14,921 nt of DNA from Bacteroidota bacterium (lineage in GTDB: Bacteria > Bacteroidota > Bacteroidia > Cytophagales > Cyclobacteriaceae), in the NCBI GenBank assembly GCA_023412765.1, contig JAEZBX010000249.1:1-14921 (forward strand), written 5' to 3'. Positions 1 to 7,142 of the stretch are shown here, in pieces. The notes under the pieces were generated by a model. The model was not told the origin of the DNA and did no database searches. It was given only the letters and a program-made list of their open reading frames with translations. How positions within the stretch are numbered: the stretch's first letter is position 1; each line of letters begins with the position of its first letter. Both the position numbers and the translations under genes were made by a program.

Positions 1-275
1 GCGGCGATATAGGTATATTATCAGATCCCATACCAACGAAAAATATTATCTTTCGCGAAGTTGAGCCAGGTTATGACTGGAATTATCACAATGCTCCGGA
101 GCGACAATACATTATTTTGCTGGATGGTGAAATCGAAATTGAAACTTCACTGAACGAGAAACGAATATTCAAAGGTGGGGATGTGCTTCTCATGGAGGAT
201 GTGACGGGCAAGGGACACCGAACAAAAAACCTTAAGCCGATAAAAAGAAAATCTATCTTTATTACCCTGCCTTAG
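1..275 (+). CDS. Cupin-domain protein, C-terminal part
   Basis: The frame is open from the window edge (first full codon at base 3) to TAG at 273-275, giving about 90 residues of a protein whose start lies outside. The text reads as one small cupin barrel: a strand with EPGYDWNYHNAPERQYIILLDG, in which the conserved 'H-N-A-P-x-R-Q-Y' and 'L-x-G-E-I-E' turns are visible, followed by F-K-G-G-D-V-L-L-M-E-D (the second cupin turn) and G-K-G-H-R. Small cupins of this type bind a metal or a small ligand, but the substrate cannot be told from sequence. The stop is 13 bases before the channel gene on the same strand, so the two are probably co-transcribed. I am fairly sure of the fold and make no functional claim. 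Confidence 0.75.
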   Translation, partial: GDIGILSDPIPTKNIIFREVEPGYDWNYHNAPERQYIILLDGEIEIETSLNEKRIFKGGDVLLMEDVTGKGHRTKNLKPIKRKSIFITLP

Positions 276-288
276 TAAGGCGTTTCCG

Positions 289-903
289 ATGACCAATTTT
301 CAATATTCACTGGAGTTACTCGGCACATTCTTTTTTGCAATATCTGGAGCGCTAGCAATCCAGGATCAGCACGATGATTGGTTTGGAGCGGTGTTCACAG
401 GTTTTGTAACAGCCATTGGCGGTGGAACATTGCGCGATATTATGTTGGGAAGTTACCCGCTGGTATGGATCGGTGACATCAAATTTCTTTACGCCATTCT
501 CGCCGGGGTAATTGCAGCTTATTTCTTTTATGCTGTGCTCCTGAAGCTAAGGCGAACTTTGATTTTTTTTGACACGCTCGGAATTTCATTCTTTACAATA
601 CTTGGCGTGGAAAAAGCGCTTAGCGTTGGAGTTGCTCCTGAGATTGCTGCCATAATGGGTATGTTCAGCGCCATCATGGGCGGTGTGATCCGGGATGTGT
701 TAACAAATGAAACGCCTGTACTCTTTCGCAAGGAAATATACGCTACAGCATGCCTGGCTGGTGCCATACTTTACCTCGTACTTTTCAAAGCAGGTGTGAC
801 GCGAAATGTCAACCTTACTTTTTCAATTCTGCTGATCGCTTTCATAAGGATATTAGCAGTGAAGTATAAGCTCGCACTGCCAAATTTTAAAAAAGGTAAA
901 TAA
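289..903 (+). CDS. TRIC / UPF0126 (YicG/YadS-type) membrane channel protein
   Basis: A 204-residue, very hydrophobic protein made of two similar halves, as in the bacterial trimeric intracellular cation channel family (UPF0126). The family marks are the two glycine-rich turns GGGTLRD (about residues 44-50) and GGVIRD (131-136), one per repeat, and FDTLG (94-98) after the first half. About seven membrane segments can be drawn (near 5-24, 33-50, 65-85, 91-108, 115-133, 150-168, 176-191). Family members form trimeric channels for K+ or related cations in the inner membrane; the physiological role in bacteria is poorly defined. Length and motifs are normal. The ATG lies 13 bases after the cupin stop. 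It ends 9 bases before the stop of the convergent Crp-type gene, with no hairpin terminator between them. Confidence 0.88.
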   Translation: MTNFQYSLELLGTFFFAISGALAIQDQHDDWFGAVFTGFVTAIGGGTLRDIMLGSYPLVWIGDIKFLYAILAGVIAAYFFYAVLLKLRRTLIFFDTLGISFFTILGVEKALSVGVAPEIAAIMGMFSAIMGGVIRDVLTNETPVLFRKEIYATACLAGAILYLVLFKAGVTRNVNLTFSILLIAFIRILAVKYKLALPNFKKGK

Positions 904-912
904 AGCTGGGTC

Positions 913-1500
913 TCACGCCTTTTTCTTAGCCAGACGCCCCCTGATCTTACTTAAGAATTCTGGTGTAATGCCAAGATATGATGCGATGTTGTGCTGCGGA
1001 ACACAAGAAGGAACACTGGGATATTTCTTGATGAATCTAAGGTAACGTTCCTCAGCTGACGAACTAAGGTTATCGATCAGACGCTGCTGATTTGCAACCA
1101 GAGAATTCTCAACTATGATGCGGAAGAAACGTTCGAACTTTGGCACTCGTTGAAAAAGTTGCTGCTGCTTTTCATAGGAAAGCAGTAAAACCTCGGAATC
1201 AGCAATAGCTTCAATAGTAAGGATTGCTGGTTTTTGCGTGATATAGCTGTACATATCGGCAATCCACCAGTCCGCTAATGCAAAACTTAGGATGTGTTCT
1301 TTACCTTCCATGTCCACGGTAAAGCTTTTCAGCGCTCCATCGACAACAAAAGCTGAGTACTTGCAAACATTGCCTGCCTTTAAATACACTTTCTTTCGTT
1401 CAAGTGTTTTCGGTTCCAGGAGCGAAACAAAAAATTCAGTTTCCTCATTGTCAAGCTCAATATATCTGCTTACATTTTTGAGTATCAGGTCAGTGCTCAT
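913..1500 (-). CDS. Crp/Fnr-family transcriptional regulator
   Basis: I start at the ATG at 1500 (195 residues), which gives the usual family length; a GTG at 1545 would add 15 residues. Residues about 20-115 form the cyclic-nucleotide-binding-type jelly roll: K-x-V-Y-L-K-A-G (37-43), F-V-V-D-G-A-L-K (51-58), then a long helix to about 145. The DNA-binding part is compact: Q169-H-N-I-A-S-Y-L-G-I-T-P-E-F-L-S-K-I-R-G reads as the recognition helix-turn-helix typical of Bacteroidota Crp-like proteins. The Arg/Ser pair that contacts cAMP in E. coli CRP is not evident, so the ligand is unknown. The gene diverges from the monooxygenase/dehydrogenase pair, and the 153 bp between them must hold both promoters. 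Control of that pair is an inference from position only. Confidence 0.88.
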   Translation of the reverse strand: MSTDLILKNVSRYIELDNEETEFFVSLLEPKTLERKKVYLKAGNVCKYSAFVVDGALKSFTVDMEGKEHILSFALADWWIADMYSYITQKPAILTIEAIADSEVLLLSYEKQQQLFQRVPKFERFFRIIVENSLVANQQRLIDNLSSSAEERYLRFIKKYPSVPSCVPQHNIASYLGITPEFLSKIRGRLAKKKA

Positions 1501-1550
1501 CTCTTGATGTTTGTTAAAAGTAACGATTTTGAGAAAGGTAATCACGTTTC

Positions 1551-1564
1551 TTAACCTGGTTCAA
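1551..1564. promoter_or_regulatory. Imperfect dyad in the divergent crp-like / monooxygenase promoter region
   Basis: TTAACCTGGTTCAA contains the odd-centred palindrome AACC-T-GGTT with partly symmetric AT-rich flanks. It lies 51 bp upstream of the chosen crp-like ATG. Its shape (T-T-x-A near each end) is reminiscent of Crp/Fnr-type sites, so autoregulation is possible, but the symmetry is modest and could be chance. Confidence 0.25.
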
Positions 1565-1616
1565 GATTTAGGCGTTACAGAAGAAGTAACTTGTAAGCCG
1601 TTCTGGTAGATAAACA

Positions 1617-1632
1617 CGATCGGTTAAATTTT
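1617..1632 (+). promoter_or_regulatory. Possible promoter of the monooxygenase gene with a TetR-type half-site
   Basis: TAAATTTT (1625-1632) matches the Bacteroidota -7 element TAnnTTTG in 7 of 8 positions when the two n positions are counted as matches. It is preceded by CGATCGGT (1617-1624), the same core and right half as in the palindrome before tetR (3544-3559), and at almost the same distance from the -7 element. No good -33 TTG lies at the expected distance. The 5' untranslated region would be about 15-20 nt before the ATG at 1654. Confidence 0.3.
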
Positions 1633-1653
1633 ACTAAAGAAAATCTGAATCTC

Positions 1654-2721
1654 ATGGAATTAGGTATTTATACATTTGCCGACATGCAACCTGACAAAGT
1701 CTCTGGTGGCGCGCGAAACGGTCACAAACGGATGCAGGAGTTGTTGGAAGAAATTAAGCTGGCAGATGACGTCGGTCTCGATGTTTTCGCGGTAGGCGAA
1801 CACCATCGCCCGGATTACGCTGTGTCTGCACCGGCAGTTGTATTGGGCGCGGCAGCAGCCATCACGAAGAATGTTAAACTTTCAAGCGCTGTAACGGTAT
1901 TGAGTTCAGATGATCCTGTGCGGGTATTTCAAAGTTTTGCTACAATAGACCTACTATCTTCTGGAAGAGCGGAGATAATGGTTGGCAGAGGGTCTTTCAT
2001 TGAATCATTCCCACTCTTCGGCTACGATCTCGATAAGTACGATGAATTATTTGCTGAGAAACTGGAATTACTTCTTAAGATAAACCGTGAAGAAATTATT
2101 TCATGGAAGGGAAGGCATCGCAGTCCGATTAATAACCTTGGAGTCTATCCCAGACCGCTGCAGGACGCGATCCCGATTTGGCAGGCAGTTGGCGGCACAC
2201 CGAAATCCGCTATAAGAGCCGGAACGTTAGGCCTGCCTATGGCTCTCGCAATCATCGGAGGCTATCCAGACAAGTTTGTACCATTTATCAACCTCTATCG
2301 CGAAACGGCAAAAAATGCCGGACATTCGGATTTGCCGTTAGGTATCAATTCTCATGTTTTTGTTGCCGAGACTTCTCAACAGGCTGGTGACGAATTCTAT
2401 CCTGCGTATTCGGTAATGATGAACCGGATAGGAAGAGAGCGCGGATGGGGCCCGCTCAGACGAGTAGATTTTGATGCCATGCGTTCTCCAACGGGATCGC
2501 TGGTGGTCGGCAGCGTGGATGAAGTAGTGGACAAAATTCTTTACGAGCATTCATTATTTAAGAATACCCGTTTCCTTGCACAGATGAGTGTCGGCGTAGT
2601 ACCACACGATAAAGTACTTCGATCCATTGAATTATTTGGAACGAAAGTTGCGCCAGCGGTGAAGAAAGCGATGGAGTCAGCAGCCTTCACAGAGGTGGAG
2701 ACAGAAAAAAAAGCATCCTAG
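1654..2721 (+). CDS. LLM-class flavin-dependent oxidoreductase (luciferase-like monooxygenase)
   Basis: A 355-residue single-domain protein of the bacterial luciferase-like TIM-barrel family, which uses reduced FMN to oxidise a small organic molecule. Visible marks are E32/E33 and A37-D38 in the first helix, V-G-E-H-H-R-P-D-Y (47-55), A-I-T-K-N-V-K-L-S-S-A-V-T-V-L-S-S-D-D-P-V-R (69-90), and the phosphate-binding strand V-G-R-G-S (110-114) followed by F-P-L-F-G-Y. The later I-P-I-W-Q-A-V-G-G and R-A-G-x-x-G-L-P-M-A stretches are typical too. Length is normal for the family. No flavin reductase gene is in the window. The dehydrogenase gene follows after 23 bp, so the two are almost surely one operon and may act in sequence on one compound. 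Substrate unknown. Confidence 0.92.
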   Translation: MELGIYTFADMQPDKVSGGARNGHKRMQELLEEIKLADDVGLDVFAVGEHHRPDYAVSAPAVVLGAAAAITKNVKLSSAVTVLSSDDPVRVFQSFATIDLLSSGRAEIMVGRGSFIESFPLFGYDLDKYDELFAEKLELLLKINREEIISWKGRHRSPINNLGVYPRPLQDAIPIWQAVGGTPKSAIRAGTLGLPMALAIIGGYPDKFVPFINLYRETAKNAGHSDLPLGINSHVFVAETSQQAGDEFYPAYSVMMNRIGRERGWGPLRRVDFDAMRSPTGSLVVGSVDEVVDKILYEHSLFKNTRFLAQMSVGVVPHDKVLRSIELFGTKVAPAVKKAMESAAFTEVETEKKAS

Positions 2722-2744
2722 TTATAAACTAAAAAAATTGTATT

Positions 2745-3491
2745 ATGAAAATTCTTGAGAACAAAGTAGCGATCATAACTGGAGCAGCATCTGGAATAGG
2801 GAAAGCTGCAGCCGTTTTATATGCACGCGAAGGCGCGCGCGTTGTTGTCTCCGACATCGACGAAAAAGCAGGAAATGCTGTTGTCGATGAAATCAAGAAA
2901 AGCGGAGGTGAAGCAATATTTGTAAAGGCTGATTCCTCTGATCCGGAAGCCAATAAAAATCTTGTAGATCAAACGGTGAAAAAATATGGCAAGCTCGACA
3001 TTGCTGTGAACAACGCAGGCATAGGCGGACCGCTGGGTGCTACAGGCGAGTATCCGATCGATGGCTGGCAAAAAGTCATCAATATTAATCTTTCTGGAGT
3101 CTTCTACGGTATGAGATATCAAATTCCAGCGATGTCCCAGGGTGGTAGTATCGTAAACGTTGCTTCAATTTTGGGAATGGCGGGTACACGCCTATCTCCG
3201 GCATACGTCGCTGCAAAGCATGGTGTAGTTGGGCTTACGAAAACGGCGGCTCTTGAGTATGCTGACAAAAATATTCGGATCAATTCAATTGGTCCGGGAT
3301 ATATCAAGACGCCTCTCATTACTAATTCGCTTGACGAAGCAACGATAAAATCACTTGTCGCGCTTCACCCTATTGGCCGACTTGGTGAATCGGAGGAAGT
3401 CGCAGAGTTGATCCTCTGGCTTGGTTCTGATAAATCATCATTTGTCACTGGTTCCTATTACCCTGTAGATGGGGGCTACCTTGCACAGTAG
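2745..3491 (+). CDS. Short-chain dehydrogenase/reductase (classical SDR)
   Basis: A 248-residue classical SDR of the length typical for glucose-1-dehydrogenase/FabG-like enzymes. The Rossmann motif T-G-A-A-S-G-I-G is at residues 12-19. D37 at the end of the second strand suggests a preference for NAD(H). N-N-A-G is at 89-92, and the catalytic tetrad is N115, S141, Y154 and K158. After it come the P-G-Y-I-x-T-P loop and the C-terminal V-T-G-S-Y-Y-P-V-D-G-G motif. All catalytic residues are present, so the enzyme should be active as an alcohol/ketone oxidoreductase; the substrate cannot be read from sequence. It lies 23 bp after the monooxygenase gene and 75 bp before tetR, all on the plus strand. 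The ATG is preceded by an A-rich leader without a clear Shine-Dalgarno. Confidence 0.93.
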   Translation: MKILENKVAIITGAASGIGKAAAVLYAREGARVVVSDIDEKAGNAVVDEIKKSGGEAIFVKADSSDPEANKNLVDQTVKKYGKLDIAVNNAGIGGPLGATGEYPIDGWQKVININLSGVFYGMRYQIPAMSQGGSIVNVASILGMAGTRLSPAYVAAKHGVVGLTKTAALEYADKNIRINSIGPGYIKTPLITNSLDEATIKSLVALHPIGRLGESEEVAELILWLGSDKSSFVTGSYYPVDGGYLAQ

Positions 3492-3533
3492 CGAGTACGT
3501 ATATTCGCTCGGGCATTTCTTTCGAAAAAATTC

Positions 3534-3563
3534 TTGGAAACTTGATACCGATCGGTATCTTTG
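3534..3563 (+). promoter_or_regulatory. Bacteroidota-type promoter of tetR-like gene (TTG-N19-TAnnTTTG)
   Basis: TTG at 3534-3536 is followed after 19 bases by TATCTTTG at 3556-3563, a full match to the TAnnTTTG -7 element known for Bacteroidota primary sigma promoters, with correct spacing. Transcription would begin about 4-6 bases after the final G, i.e. at or next to the ATG at 3567. That would make the message leaderless or nearly so. The 16-bp operator lies between the two elements and overlaps the -7 box. Confidence 0.65.
3544..3559. promoter_or_regulatory. TetR-family operator, perfect 16-bp palindrome
   Basis: GATACCGATCGGTATC is identical to its reverse complement. It overlaps the tetR -7 element and ends 7 bases before the tetR ATG. 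A near copy (15 of 16 identical) lies before the next gene at 4175-4190. Length, symmetry and A-C-C-G/C-G-G-T half-sites are typical of TetR-family operators. Autorepression is inferred. Confidence 0.75.
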
Positions 3564-3566
3564 TGC

Positions 3567-4157
3567 ATGCGAAATCCAGATGTCACGCGGGAAACGATCC
3601 TGAAAGAATCGGCTATACTATTCAATACGCTTGGGTATAAGGCGACATCGATAAGCAATATCACTGATGCAACCGGCCTGACCAAAGGAGCAATATATCG
3701 CCACTTTGCCAGTAAAGACGCTTTGGAGATCCAAACCCTCGAACATTTGTCCGTCCTTATGAACGAACAGCTTCGCGACCGGATTAAAAAGCAACCAACT
3801 GCCGGCAAGAAACTGCGTACCATATTTCATTTTTTTAAATCATACATCAGCAATCCTCCATTTGAAGGCGGATGCCCCTTATTGAACGCCGCAGTCGAAG
3901 CGGATGATGCACATCCAGAGTTACGAATAGCGGCGTTAAAAATTCTGAACGGACTAAGATCTTCAGTAACGTCCATTTTAGAAAAGGGCATTTATTACAA
4001 TCAGATTAAGAAAGGGATTGACAAGGAAATGTACACGACACTTATCATTGCTTCGCTGGAAGGAGCCATTATGATGAGTAAATTGCAGGGAAACGACGAC
4101 GATCTTAAGCGGATCGTAAAACACCTGGATAAACAAATTGATGAGATAGAAATTTGA
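3567..4157 (+). CDS. TetR/AcrR-family transcriptional repressor
   Basis: I use the ATG at 3567 (196 residues); an in-frame TTG at 3561 would add two residues but overlaps the -7 promoter element, and the next Met is residue 65. Residues 9-50 are the TetR DNA-binding domain: R-E-T-I-L-K-E-S-A-x-L-F (9-19), G-Y-K-A-T-S-I-S-N-I (23-32), then the helix-turn-helix A-T-G-L-T-K-G-A-I-Y-R-H-F (35-47). The C-terminal helical domain contains F-E-G-G-C-P-L-L-N-A-A-V-E-A-D-D (99-114), a motif of one TetR subgroup. C103 is a possible electrophile or redox sensor, which is inference only. The gene has a palindromic operator in its own promoter, and a near copy precedes the following hydrolase, so it probably represses both. 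A run of T follows the stop (4158-4165) without a hairpin. Confidence 0.92.
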   Translation: MRNPDVTRETILKESAILFNTLGYKATSISNITDATGLTKGAIYRHFASKDALEIQTLEHLSVLMNEQLRDRIKKQPTAGKKLRTIFHFFKSYISNPPFEGGCPLLNAAVEADDAHPELRIAALKILNGLRSSVTSILEKGIYYNQIKKGIDKEMYTTLIIASLEGAIMMSKLQGNDDDLKRIVKHLDKQIDEIEI

Positions 4158-4163
4158 TTTTTT

Positions 4164-4190
4164 TTGAAAAACTAGATACCGATTGGTATC
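4164..4190 (+). promoter_or_regulatory. Hydrolase promoter region with second TetR-type operator
   Basis: GATACCGATTGGTATC at 4175-4190 differs from the perfect tetR operator by one base (C to T in the right half). TTTG ending at 4166 and the TATC at 4187 have the same spacing (about 20 bases) as -33 and -7 elements at tetR, but the -7 box (TATCCGAT) is poor. The site ends 9 bases before the hydrolase ATG at 4200. A weaker operator and promoter than at tetR would be expected. Confidence 0.65.
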
Positions 4191-4199
4191 CGATGTATT

Positions 4200-5054
4200 A
4201 TGAAAAAACTTTTAACAAAGACCATTGGTGCAAGTCTGAATACGCTTGCACACGTTGCCCCGAAGAAAACAGCTCGTCTGGGATTTGAATTGTTCTGCCG
4301 CCCTATTCGCCTTCAAATTAACCCGACCCAGAGAGCCTTTTTTAACACAGCCAAACAAGACGTAATTAGATTCAATGGAAATGACATACACTGCTATCGT
4401 TGGGGTAACGGCGAAAAGAAAGTCTTGATGCTGCACGGGTGGCAAAGCCACACATACCGCTGGAAGCCTTACATTGAAATCCTGAAGGATGAATATTCCG
4501 TGTACTCAATTGATGCGCCTGGACATGGTTTATCAGGCGGAAAACTATTAAATGTACCACTATACAGTGAAGTAATAGAGGATCAGCTGGCAAGAATAGG
4601 CTCGGTAGATGCTGTCATAACCCACTCACTAGGCGCCTTCTCCGCACTGTATACCGCATATCGAAATCCGGATATTCCAGTTAATAAAATTGTAGCGCTC
4701 GCTTCACCGGGTGAAGCGCAGGAGTTTTTTGATTTTTTCAGAAATACACTAAGCCTTAGTACAAAGGCCACGCAACTCGTTGCCGAACATTTTCAGCAGA
4801 TTTTTCAAAAAACACCTGACTATTTTTCTGCACCTGCTTTCGCAGCGGCTGTAAAAATCCCCGGACTAATTATTCACGATGAAGACGATCCGGAGACACC
4901 GTTCTATCATGCAGAACGAATTCATAAAGCCTGGAAAAACTCCCGCTTAATCAAGACAAAAGGATTTGGTCACAACTTGCGTTCATCCGATGTCATCAAG
5001 GATGTGGTAAACTTTGTTAAGACACCAACTATGGTAGGTGCAAATTCTGAGTAA
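4200..5054 (+). CDS. Alpha/beta-hydrolase fold protein
   Basis: A 284-residue serine hydrolase of the alpha/beta fold. The oxyanion-hole H-G-W is at 79-81 after the strand V-L-M-L. I-D-A-P-G-H-G-L-S (104-112) is the usual post-strand motif. The nucleophile elbow is T-H-S-L-G (141-145) with S143, where Thr replaces the common first Gly. The acid is most likely D230 in H-D-E-D-D-P-E-T-P, and the base is H258 in G-F-G-H. All catalytic residues are therefore present. A basic N-terminal stretch of about 55 residues precedes the fold and is not a clear signal peptide. Substrate unknown (ester, lactone or epoxide are possible). The gene lies 42 bp after tetR with its own operator copy, which suggests that a compound sensed by the repressor induces it. 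An alternative ATG at 4193 is out of frame. Confidence 0.9.
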   Translation: MKKLLTKTIGASLNTLAHVAPKKTARLGFELFCRPIRLQINPTQRAFFNTAKQDVIRFNGNDIHCYRWGNGEKKVLMLHGWQSHTYRWKPYIEILKDEYSVYSIDAPGHGLSGGKLLNVPLYSEVIEDQLARIGSVDAVITHSLGAFSALYTAYRNPDIPVNKIVALASPGEAQEFFDFFRNTLSLSTKATQLVAEHFQQIFQKTPDYFSAPAFAAAVKIPGLIIHDEDDPETPFYHAERIHKAWKNSRLIKTKGFGHNLRSSDVIKDVVNFVKTPTMVGANSE

Positions 5055-5186
5055 TATTCGTTACTATTTAACTATACCTTCTCCCGAAACAAAGCTTGTA
5101 AAATCTTGCCCATTCAATATCACCAGGTCTGCCCCGGTCTAAAGAATCGCTGTCATACGAAATAATAATTCTGCTTTATTAGATAC

Positions 5187-5215
5187 ATTTACGTTGACCA
5201 GGCACACGTTGACCA
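5187..5215 (+). promoter_or_regulatory. Direct repeat and shared motif in the leader of the LytS-type kinase gene
   Basis: ACGTTGACCA occurs twice, at 5191-5200 and 5206-5215 (15-bp period), and the second copy ends 3 bases before the kinase ATG. The 15-mer ATTTACGTTGACCAG at 5187-5201 recurs with one change before the AraC-type gene (7143-7157). TACGTTGAC also fits 8 of 9 positions of the published LytTR-type half-site pattern [TA][AC][CA]GTTN[AG][TG]. The usual LytTR spacing is 21-22 bp, so the 15-bp period does not fit that model well. Autoregulation by the neighbouring LytTR protein is an inference. Confidence 0.45.
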
Positions 5216-5218
5216 TTA

Positions 5219-6310
5219 ATGAGCTTGCAAGATTTCATCATAACACCCACCTCGAAAGGAACGCGGATTTTATACCACGTTCTTTTTTGGATCGCGTTGT
5301 ATGTGCTCGACGTGGTCATTTTTGGATTAGGATATCAAAACGTCCGTCATTTTGTTACCCTGGCTCTTGCTGAAGTTCCTCCGCAAGTACTTTTAGCTTA
5401 TACCGTGATGTATTGGATCATTCCCCGGTACGTCAAACAAAAACGTTTTTCTGAAACTTTTATTTACCTCTTTCTCGCTTTCATTGTAAGTGGATTTGTC
5501 GGGCATTTGTTCTTCTTCGCCTTTAACCTTTACGAACCAAATACAAGCTTTACCGACGTTCCAAAGATTATGGTCCGTGGATTTTACGCAGTATTACATG
5601 CCAGCATTGCCGTCGCCATCAAGCTGATAAAGATGTGGTACGAAAATGAAAAACGCGTCTCCGACATGGAGAAAAGTAAGCTAGAGTCTGAACTTAAAAT
5701 GTTGCGCGATCAGGTGAATCCACATTTCATGTTTAACACGTTAAACAATCTGTACGGTCTGATCGGAAAGAATCCCATCCAGGCACAGGAATCTGTTCTG
5801 CGTCTTTCCAGGATAATGCACCATATGTTGTATGAAAGCAATCATAGCAGAATTCCGATACAGCAGGAAATCCGATGCATTCGCGATTACATCGAACTTG
5901 AAAAATTAAGGTATCCCGGAAATCTATCGATTTCATTGAACGTTCAGGACGGAGTTCAAAACCTCTCAATTGTTCCTCTCACCATATTCCCATTTATCGA
6001 AAACAGTTTTAAGCATGGCGCATCAGAAATGATTGAAGATGCCTGGATAAACGTTGACTTTTCAACCTTTAAGAATTCTTTTGTTTTTAAAATAGAAAAT
6101 GGAAAGGGACCTAAAGTTACTTTTGAATCGAGCGGCATTGGCTTGAAGAACGTTCAACGGCGACTCGAATTGATTTACGGTGAAGATCATTCCCTTCAGA
6201 TTATCGACGGTACCGAAACCTTCCTGGTAGTACTAAAGATATCGCTATCCCGAATGAAAAAAATAGAAGATAGGCAATATGAAAATGAAGTGTCTTATAG
6301 TAGAGGATGA
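5219..6310 (+). CDS. LytS/YehU-type membrane sensor histidine kinase
   Basis: A 363-residue kinase. Four membrane segments fill the N-terminal part (about 17-37, 45-67, 79-103, 117-139), followed by a short coiled helix (about 140-163). The His_kinase domain then begins with Q-V-N-P-H-F-M-F-N-T-L-N, where H169 is the phosphorylated residue. The ATPase domain shows I-V-P-L-x-x-F-P-F-I-E-N-S-F-K-H-G (N-box, N262) and S-G-I-G-L-K-N-V-Q-R-R-L (G-box, G306 and G308). This arrangement, without an extracellular domain, is the common Bacteroidota LytS form; the signal is unknown. Its 3' end overlaps the LytTR regulator gene by 32 bp, showing translational coupling. It is expected to phosphorylate that partner. 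Confidence 0.94.
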   Translation: MSLQDFIITPTSKGTRILYHVLFWIALYVLDVVIFGLGYQNVRHFVTLALAEVPPQVLLAYTVMYWIIPRYVKQKRFSETFIYLFLAFIVSGFVGHLFFFAFNLYEPNTSFTDVPKIMVRGFYAVLHASIAVAIKLIKMWYENEKRVSDMEKSKLESELKMLRDQVNPHFMFNTLNNLYGLIGKNPIQAQESVLRLSRIMHHMLYESNHSRIPIQQEIRCIRDYIELEKLRYPGNLSISLNVQDGVQNLSIVPLTIFPFIENSFKHGASEMIEDAWINVDFSTFKNSFVFKIENGKGPKVTFESSGIGLKNVQRRLELIYGEDHSLQIIDGTETFLVVLKISLSRMKKIEDRQYENEVSYSRG

Positions 6311-7016
6311 ACCAATCGCGCAGGAAATTCTGAAATCATACATTGATAAGACAGATCTTTTCGAAATATCTGGACAACTGAACAATGCCATTGACGCGTT
6401 TTCATTTCTTCAAAAAAATACAATCGATCTTTTATTTCTGGATATCAAAATGCCACAGATGAATGGCATAGAGCTGTTAAAATCTTTGTCAAGAAAACCG
6501 AAAGTAATCATAACGTCGGCCTACCGCGATTTTGCCATTGATGCCTTCGATCTCGATGTTGTCGATTACCTTCTTAAACCTTTTTCCTTTGAAAGATTCC
6601 TGAAGGCGGTTAGTAAAACAACTACAGAGAATACATCGCCGAAGCCTGGGCGCGTCCAGGGAGCAGCAACGCTTTCCGAGAAATCATTTTTCTTTGTAAA
6701 AGGAAATAAACAATTGCAGAAAGTCTATCTGGACGAAATTCTGTTTATCGAAAGCCAACGCGATTATCTGAAGTTTCGAATGTTGGATGGCCTGGAAATT
6801 GTAACACGCCAGACAATCGGGTACTACGAGCAATTTCTTCCTGCACAATTTTTTCTCAGAATCCACCGGTCGTACATCATTGCAGTTGACAAAATCAAAG
6901 CGGTTGAAATAAACAGGCTACTACTGGGCCAGCAATACCTTCCTATCGGCAGAAATTACAAGAACTCCGTTCACGAATTTCTGAAGACACTTCATCCGAA
7001 GCCCGACTTCTCGTAA
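6279..7016 (+). CDS. LytTR-family response regulator
   Basis: A 245-residue two-domain regulator. Residues 1-120 are the receiver: acidic pair E9/D10, phosphoacceptor D55 in L-F-L-D-I-K-M-P, T79 in V-I-I-T-S-A-Y, and K100 in Y-L-L-K-P-F. Residues about 137-240 are the LytTR DNA-binding domain, with V-Y-L-D-E-I-L-F-I-E-S (149-159), D-Y-L-K-F and F-L-R-I-H-R-S-Y-I-I (192-201). An ATG two codons downstream (6285) is an equally possible start. The gene overlaps the kinase gene by 32 bp, so the pair forms one two-component system. Candidate targets in the window are the motif repeats before the kinase gene and the AraC-type gene. All receiver residues are intact. Confidence 0.95.
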   Translation: MKMKCLIVEDEPIAQEILKSYIDKTDLFEISGQLNNAIDAFSFLQKNTIDLLFLDIKMPQMNGIELLKSLSRKPKVIITSAYRDFAIDAFDLDVVDYLLKPFSFERFLKAVSKTTTENTSPKPGRVQGAATLSEKSFFFVKGNKQLQKVYLDEILFIESQRDYLKFRMLDGLEIVTRQTIGYYEQFLPAQFFLRIHRSYIIAVDKIKAVEINRLLLGQQYLPIGRNYKNSVHEFLKTLHPKPDFS

Positions 7017-7142
7017 AATACGCTTTAGGCCTTGCGTCCGTCTCCAGCTCAAGATCATATGTCATTAGAAACCCAGCGTTTGTCGCAGATACTATCCTAA
7101 AAGTTAAGCATCCGTTAAATTTTCATACGGTACAAGGGTCGT

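Noticed and set aside
2338..2550. Antisense frames inside the monooxygenase gene and similar short frames inside other genes
   Set aside because: They lie wholly within well-supported genes on other frames and show no motifs.
5050..5065. Possible terminator after the hydrolase gene (AGTAA-N6-TTACT)
   Set aside because: The stem is only 5 bp and AT-rich, overlaps the stop codon, and is not followed by a T-run.
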